Shown here: in pieces, positions 58,171 to 64,000 of the stretch | Position numbering within the stretch: the stretch's first letter is position 1 | How the letters are laid out: each line of letters opens with the position of its first letter | Origin: Pohlia nutans | Taxonomy: Eukaryota; Streptophyta; Bryopsida; Bryales; Mniaceae | NCBI GenBank assembly: GCA_022496805.1 | Contig: CM040091.1 | Span: 12,700,336 to 12,764,335 of the forward strand | Direction: 5' to 3' | Length of the DNA: 64,000 bases | Notes under the pieces: model-generated | Seen by the model: only the letters and a program-made list of their open reading frames with translations | Told to the model about the DNA's origin: nothing | The model's database searches: none | Program-made: the position numbers and the translations under genes

Positions 58171-61100
58171 GTTGCAGCGAAATTGTTACTCTGGCTGCTT
58201 TAATCGGATTGTTTCGATTGATTTTCCTTCTGATTTTGGCGAACATTGGAATGCGTGCACAAGGCCACAGGGATTCGCCGATAGGTCTTTTTTCGGAGGG
58301 AAAATGGTCCCGCCTCGAAGAAGTTAGCTTGTTTTTCATAATTTCGGGGGGAGAATGTGCTTGGAGCATTGATATTTCAACAGAGTATGCTACAGGAAAA
58401 ACAATAAACAGTATCTTGCAATGAGTAGCGTTGGAAGGTGTGCGAGTTGCGGTTTTCTTGGTGGTAATGGAGGAGCCCGCTGTTGTTATTTTTGAAGCGT
58501 GCGGAGGCGGATTGAGCAGTGCATTTTGACGGAATGAAATCTAAAAGAACAGAGGTTTTCAGTCTCTGATAAAGAGGATGCCAGCATTGATCTTCTTGCG
58601 GACACGACATTCATAGCAGATTAGTGACCGAAAGAAGTGTTTTCTGTTGCGCGATATCTATTGGCAGGGAATGCGCACTAGATAGTCGAGGCGACGGGTG
58701 GACAATCGAGCGGGAGAAGGAATTTTTGTTTTTATGAAGAATCTGGTCCAAAGTATTGGTGCTGTTGTTCGGTGGCCACCGGTTAGGAGCTTTCAAATAG
58801 TTGAAGACGTTTCAATTGAACGTCTGCTTACCTTCGACGTTCAGGTTCTCAAAATTTGGAAGAATAGAGGTGTGCGGTTTCCGATGGCAGTGCTTTTGGT
58901 ATCGTCGCATTATTGATCTCCTCGTTTGTAGCCAGATTAGTGCGCGTTTCAGACCTGGTTCAGGTGCGAAAGAAATGTTCACTGGACCGTGTGTGAAGTC
59001 GTGGATCCAATCTTGAGTATCTACAGTCTTTGTTACCCTGGACATTGACAGAGAATGTGCACTGGATAGTGTCGCAAGCAGTCGAGGATAATTGAGCGGG
59101 AAATGGATTTGTGTTTTGGAAGAATCGGATCCAGAACATTGGTGTAGTTTTTCTGTGGCTGCGGGTTTGGAGCGTTTTAATTGAGCGTCCGTTTACAGGT
59201 TCCCTGAATCTTTTATTTGCAAGAAAGTCGTCACTCTAATCTAACGTTGCTGGTAATAGTTGGCACTGCTACTCGCTCTTCTTGCATGGAGAGCTAACTT
59301 AATGTACCTTTCGCTGATATGCCACCTGATGAAGTTCGCTACACGTGAAGCTTCATCATCCTGGTGAAATCTACAGTCGTCGGGGAAGTGCCTGACCTTG
59401 AAGCAGAACCTGCATAGATTCTTTGAATTGGATACTGTCGAAGACGCTGCAAAATGTGTAATGTGGAAGCAGTTTCGTCACTTGTAGGTTCCAGCATCGA
59501 AGCCTAAGCGATTTCACGGCCGCTTGGGGAAGTAATGCATTGGACGAGGAGTTACGTCTTTCATTGCTGGTAAAATTTTTACATTGATTCTTTCCCGTTA
59601 CTCGGTCTGAGAACCGATCGCTAGTTGAGTAAATCCTCAGAACCAGGGAATAGGTTGGTTTGTGTTACAGGACTAGCGGGATCACAGCAGTGTACTCTTA
59701 GCCTTCAGCGTATAATTTTGGCTTTCTGAATTGCTTGATTCTTTGAAGGGTCCAGATTATGCTCTCCAGCTTGGGGCGCTCTGCAAGGTAGTGCTAATGC
59801 TGTCATTTATTTATGTGTTTTTACAGCGTTGTTAGCTTTGAGTTGCTGATAAATGAGTCTAAATGTTTTGGTGTCCAGGCTGCTATTGGTGTGTCTACGG
59901 TGTTTTGCTTTGACATCCGGGCAGCATATATTACAGGTACTCGGGACTTTCTGAGAATTCTTGTGCAAGACAGGGATCGTAGACTTCGATAATAGAATTA
60001 CTTTTTGGCGATTAGTTAGACTTGCACTCCGCTCTTCTCTTTGGTCTTCCTTTCTTTACGGTCTGTTCTTTAAAACCTGCCAGGCGTTTTCATACCCACG
60101 CTGTTGTCGTGTGTCGCGAAAGTGAGCTTGATAAACGATCCTTTGATTGCTACGAGGTTGATCTCATATCTACAGTACCAGACGAAGCGATTGTAGCAAC
60201 CCCTGAATGCTGTCCAGCTCAGTATTACTCCAGCAATTTTCTTTTATTGGTGTACGTATCAGTCTGAAGGTTAGGAGAAATTCACACTAGCAACCACACA
60301 TCTTTTTGTCCTCGATTATTGCAGACTTGTCAATTTCTTTAGACGTAGTGTTCCTGTGTTTGTTTCACCCTTTTAAAAATCCCTATGGAAATTTGAGAAA
60401 CATGTTTTTTTCCAGCATAGTTTCTATTCCTCATTGCCCGGACGAAGCTTCCACAAAGTAGCTGGAAGTAGTTTATGTTTTTGTTCGCTAAATTTCTGGT
60501 TGGTTATTTTTTAGGCATTGAGTAGAGAAGCAAATCTAATGCTGGATTTCCATCTTTGACGTACTTGCATAGTGGTTTGATTCCGGCTGCCACTGTTAGT
60601 ATTCAAGTTTTGAGAGTCGTGGATGTGAAACAGTTCAAACTCTAGAAATTCATCGGAATTAGAGAAGCAGTTGCTGTTTCCGTTTTCCTGTCATGTTTGC
60701 CAGTAATCCGAAGTTTTATACTCCTTGTATATCTTTCTTTATCCTCCCTTTTTCAACAGAAAGAGGAATAAGGGTGTGTTTGGAAACTCCGAGTGTCTTT
60801 CTTGATATTGGTCTAATCAAGCCACCGCAAGGTCTGTCTTCGCGATATAATTCTATGATAGAGTTTAAGCTTTGAAGTTCCTAATGATCTATGCAATACT
60901 TAAGATAAGTATTGGTTGCGGAGACCTAATATGTAATAGCAGATTGACTCCACCCTGATATATTGAAATAACTAGCTACTAGCTTATTACAGTGAGTTTC
61001 CTGCTTTTGGGAGAATTTAGCTGCTAATCGGCGTAAAGCGCTGAATTCTGGATATGTTTTTGACCTTTCTTTGACCTCTTGCTGTGAATGTCCGCTATGC

Positions 61101-61893
61101 CGAAATCATACGAACCTTCCAGCACGACCAGTCATTCAAATCTGATGCGAGCTTGTTTGAGTGTGACTCTGCTTTCTCTAGCACATTTGATATCTGATTA
61201 TCAGCCTGTATGGCAGGCCCGAGCGGATGTTTGATTCTCTGCTGCGGGTGACGTTGGATAGAGGCAGACGAGAATGCAACCGGAACTTAAATTTGTAGTG
61301 CCGCTTGCACTCCAGAACGGCCTCGAATTCAACGCTATTCAAAGTGTCTTCTGGGATGATGTATCTGGAGCGAAGTTGACATGACAGGACTGTTTCAAAT
61401 TTTTGACCGATACAGGGCTTTGACCAGAACTAAGAGTGTCCCGAAGAAAGTAACTGTAGCTAACCATGGTAAGAGGCAGAATTTCGATCTGCAACATTTT
61501 GATTCTGAATTTGTATGATGTGTGAAAATGGTTTGTATCGCTGCAGTTTTAGTTTTTCAGGGGATTGTCAACTTTGTTAACGGTTTTGATTTGTGAATGA
61601 TATTTTTCAGGGCAAGCTTTATCAGGTGCTGAGCGCGATCCAAGTTGCATTAACTTCGCGTATCACATCGTATGGTTCTTACGAACCTTTTTTATGGAAC
61701 GTAATCTACACGAAAAGTCCGCTGACTAGCGCTAGGCCGTTGCATTATATTATATTGTTTGAGGTGATTCATCATGAATGTGGTGACCTCTTGTGTTTGG
61801 GCTCTCTCAAGAGATGTTACAAAGAGATTTTCTATTTGAATGAGCTTGAGTTATTACTAATGAAATGATTGGGTGTTTCGTCTGGCATGGCAG
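58171..61893. other. Probable 5' leader and introns of the TRM-like gene
   Basis: Base composition is close to that of transcribed plant DNA, without MITEs, in contrast to the 45-57 kb block. Plausible splice sites are present, including an ATG directly followed by a GTAAGA donor (61466-61474) and a TTTTTCAG acceptor at 61610, but I could not build a frame that shows the family's usual N-terminal motif. No independent gene is seen. Confidence 0.4.
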
Positions 61894-64000
61894 TTCCAAG
61901 ATGAGTCAGCGCATAGAAGAGCCACTTTGGCAGGTCAAGAGCATCTACCTAAGTTGGAAGCTGCTCGAGAACCTCGAAGATCATCCATCGACAACAGTGA
62001 GGTTATGGCAGCTATAGCTCCGGCAACCGTCCATAGGAACCAATCTACTGTGGAAGCGAAGCTCCAGCCACCCCGGACTTCTTTAGACTCTAGACCAAAA
62101 CCGCAGCTTTCATTTTACTTTAAGGAAGATGGCCCAATTGATGATTATTCAGCATCGTGTACTAAGGACGTGCCCTATTCAGGTTCAAATGAACCCCCTG
62201 GAAAGCCCTTCAGCGGCTTACTCCAGAGAAGAAGCTCTGATCCAACAGTATCAGCCAGATCGTCGGTTGATGGAAAGGCCTCAGGGAGTGAGGATAAGAA
62301 ACCCAGAGTTTTCAAGGGCATGATTAAAGGATCCTTTAAGAAGAGAGGACCTAGGGTGAACAACCAGGAGTCTCCGGGAAGTTCATTTGACTTGAAAGAA
62401 GCAGAGCAACTAAAGAAAGTGTCAGATTTTCCAGCGGAGAGGAACGAAGGTTCGAACAATCTACATTTGTCTGGACAAGATGATCTGGGTGAGGATGAGG
62501 AGTGTAAAGAATTTAGCGTGTTTACTGGAAGTCCTAACAGGTGGCTTGAAGGTAGAGAGGGTTATACACCCCGATTGACTGTAGAACTGAAAGATGGCCC
62601 TCAATTAACTAGAAGAGATGACCAACGTGTGCTCATTGACAGGTATAGAATTTCTGGCCTTGAAGATTCTCAGAATGAGCATCCTCCCATTCACCCTGGA
62701 TTTAAAAGATCACCTAATGCCACAGATTTCAAGGACTTGTGGAAAACGCAGAGAGATGGGGAACAGATTTCTGTTGATGGTAGAGAGTCACCTGGTCCTT
62801 CATTTGATGGTAGTTCAATTCCATCAAGACTCTCTGTAGATGGAGCCCCCGCCTCGCGTCAATCTCCAGGTACCCCTCGTCGATTTATTGATGATAGAGA
62901 AACACATAGACAGGGTCCTGGATACAACCGGTTTGCCCATTATGTCCAGAGGTCCTTGGAGGCATCTTCACCCCGCTCGCTTAGGAGAGACAACTTATGG
63001 GCTGATTCACCTGGGAGAACGTTTGATGGCGCCTGGGAGAAGGATATGGAAGGTTCTAGGTGGAAGGCGTCAAGTGTGGTTGCTAAACTGATGGGCCTTG
63101 ACGATCTGCCGAATTTTGATGTGGTGAGTGCTTCTTCAGGAATGTCTCCAATGAGACAGTCCCCCTCGCGTCAAAGAGGGGCTTTCTATATGCAATCTGA
63201 TGAATCGCCTTGTCGAGATGATGACGATTCTTATCAGGTTTTCGGGACTGATGAGGTTGTTACTCCTCTACGGAAGGATACTTCTGGGCGGCAGCAGGCT
63301 GCTTCAGTATTAACTCCGCCTAGGTTACAATTCGGATCTCCTATCTCACCTGATACCAAGGGCCAACATACTCCTGCTTCTCCAAAGCATTTATCTGTGT
63401 CACCAAGGCACCTCATGAATGAGAGTATGCCTCAACTGTTCAAACATCCAGTTGAGCAAAAAGCTTCCAGTGAAGGACTTTTGTATAGCGACATGGACCA
63501 GCGTTTGCGGCAGCTAGGTCTTAAGAACTCTATTCAGGAGCGCAAAACTTTGAAGCAGATTTTAGAAGCCATGCATCTAAAAGGTCTTTTACAGCCCCCC
63601 TCTCACATGGACCCTGAGTGGAAGCGCAATCTTCCAAGACAGGGTTCAAATGGTGCTGTCGCCAAATCTTTATTTGATGACAAAAAGGATCGTTCTTCAT
63701 CTTACGGGGTTGATTCCTCCAAGGAAGACGTTTTTGGTCTAGACTACAAAGATATTCCCATGTACATATCTGCTCAAAAGGCCAAAAGTTCAGCAGAAGG
63801 TGGTTATAAAATTGATGGTAACGAGCCACCCTCAAGAGGCAGGAGTGGTGAGGCCTCGATAGTCGTGATGAAGCCTCTGAACACAAAATCCGCCTCAAAG
63901 CTCGGACTTGCGAAACCTTCTCTAGAACCAGCTCTAGAGAAGGAAGTTGAAACTGTCATTGAACGTAAGGCAAATGCATCCAAAATATATTCGACATCAG
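61894..64000 (+). CDS. TRM/LONGIFOLIA-like protein, 5' and 3' incomplete
   Basis: Open from the AG at 61891-61893 to the window end, 702 codons without a stop. Recognised by KASSVVAKLMGLDDLPN (about codon 390 of the visible part), LRQLGLKNSIQERKTLKQIL then EAMHLKGLL (about 535) and SIVVMKPLN (about 655), all hallmarks of the LONGIFOLIA/TRM1-5 group of TON1-recruiting-motif proteins. These bind TON1 and PP2A subunits at cortical microtubules and control cell elongation and division-plane placement. The rest is Ser/Pro/Arg-rich and probably disordered, with repeated FDGS- and SVDG-like words. The first in-frame ATG is at 62005, but the acceptor-like start at 61894 suggests an upstream exon. The C-terminal DUF4378-type region would lie beyond the window. 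Confidence 0.88.

Noticed and set aside
58017..58424. 135-codon plus frame over the GC-rich island, with a hydrophobic stretch
   Set aside because: Its low-complexity Gly/Arg/Ala start reflects GC-rich DNA, an equally long frame lies on the other strand, and there is no family similarity.

Overview
This is nuclear DNA of a land plant. The window holds a plastid ferredoxin-NADP+ reductase with a transit peptide, a TON1-recruiting-motif/LONGIFOLIA-type gene, a PMEI-pectinesterase relative, an ARMC6-type gene, an ATJ50/DNAJC25-type J-protein, and TTTAGGG-type telomere-like motifs. Genes are split by GT-AG introns and have GC-rich exons, while spacers and introns are AT-rich and full of transposons. 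The FNR has an unusually intron-poor 5' half, and some repeat families are unlike those usual in flowering plants. A non-flowering plant (bryophyte, lycophyte or fern) is my best guess, but the sequence does not settle it.

Layout: 2.0-5.8 kb (- strand), a four-exon PMEI-pectinesterase gene whose spliced frame stops before the C-terminal catalytic Arg region. 5.8-12.0 kb, spacer with repeats. 12.0-17.9 kb (+), a complete ten-exon ARMC6-like gene whose first intron carries a TTAA-flanked MITE, a Stowaway-like MITE and an acidic 299-codon ORF with 120-bp repeats. 17.9-22.5 kb, repeat-rich spacer. 22.5-25.8 kb (+), a complete ten-exon ER J-protein gene, followed by a 148-bp tandem array. 30.2-32.9 kb (+), a complete three-exon FNR gene. 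33-57 kb, a gene-poor block of MITEs, a degenerate mariner/Tc1 element, a 1-kb foldback element and a decayed LINE-like element with RNase H but no visible reverse transcriptase. 57.4-61.9 kb, GC-rich promoter-like DNA and a probable long 5' leader. 61.9-64.0 kb (+), the start of a TRM/LONGIFOLIA-like gene that runs off the window. The five host genes are unrelated housekeeping or developmental genes and form no pathway.

The strongest unexplained signal is a dispersed family of mostly 230-590 bp elements. They begin TTAA-CCC(C)TAAA and end with the inverse, give about fourteen copies with both or nested ends, and often have a hairpin next to one end. One copy (56763-57314) sits inside another at a TTAA, and an uninterrupted relative elsewhere in the window shows the empty site. 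This supports TTAA target duplication and so piggyBac-like non-autonomous elements, which I understand to be little known in plants. No matching transposase lies in the window. All splice models were read by eye from frame continuity and family similarity; no alignment or search was run.
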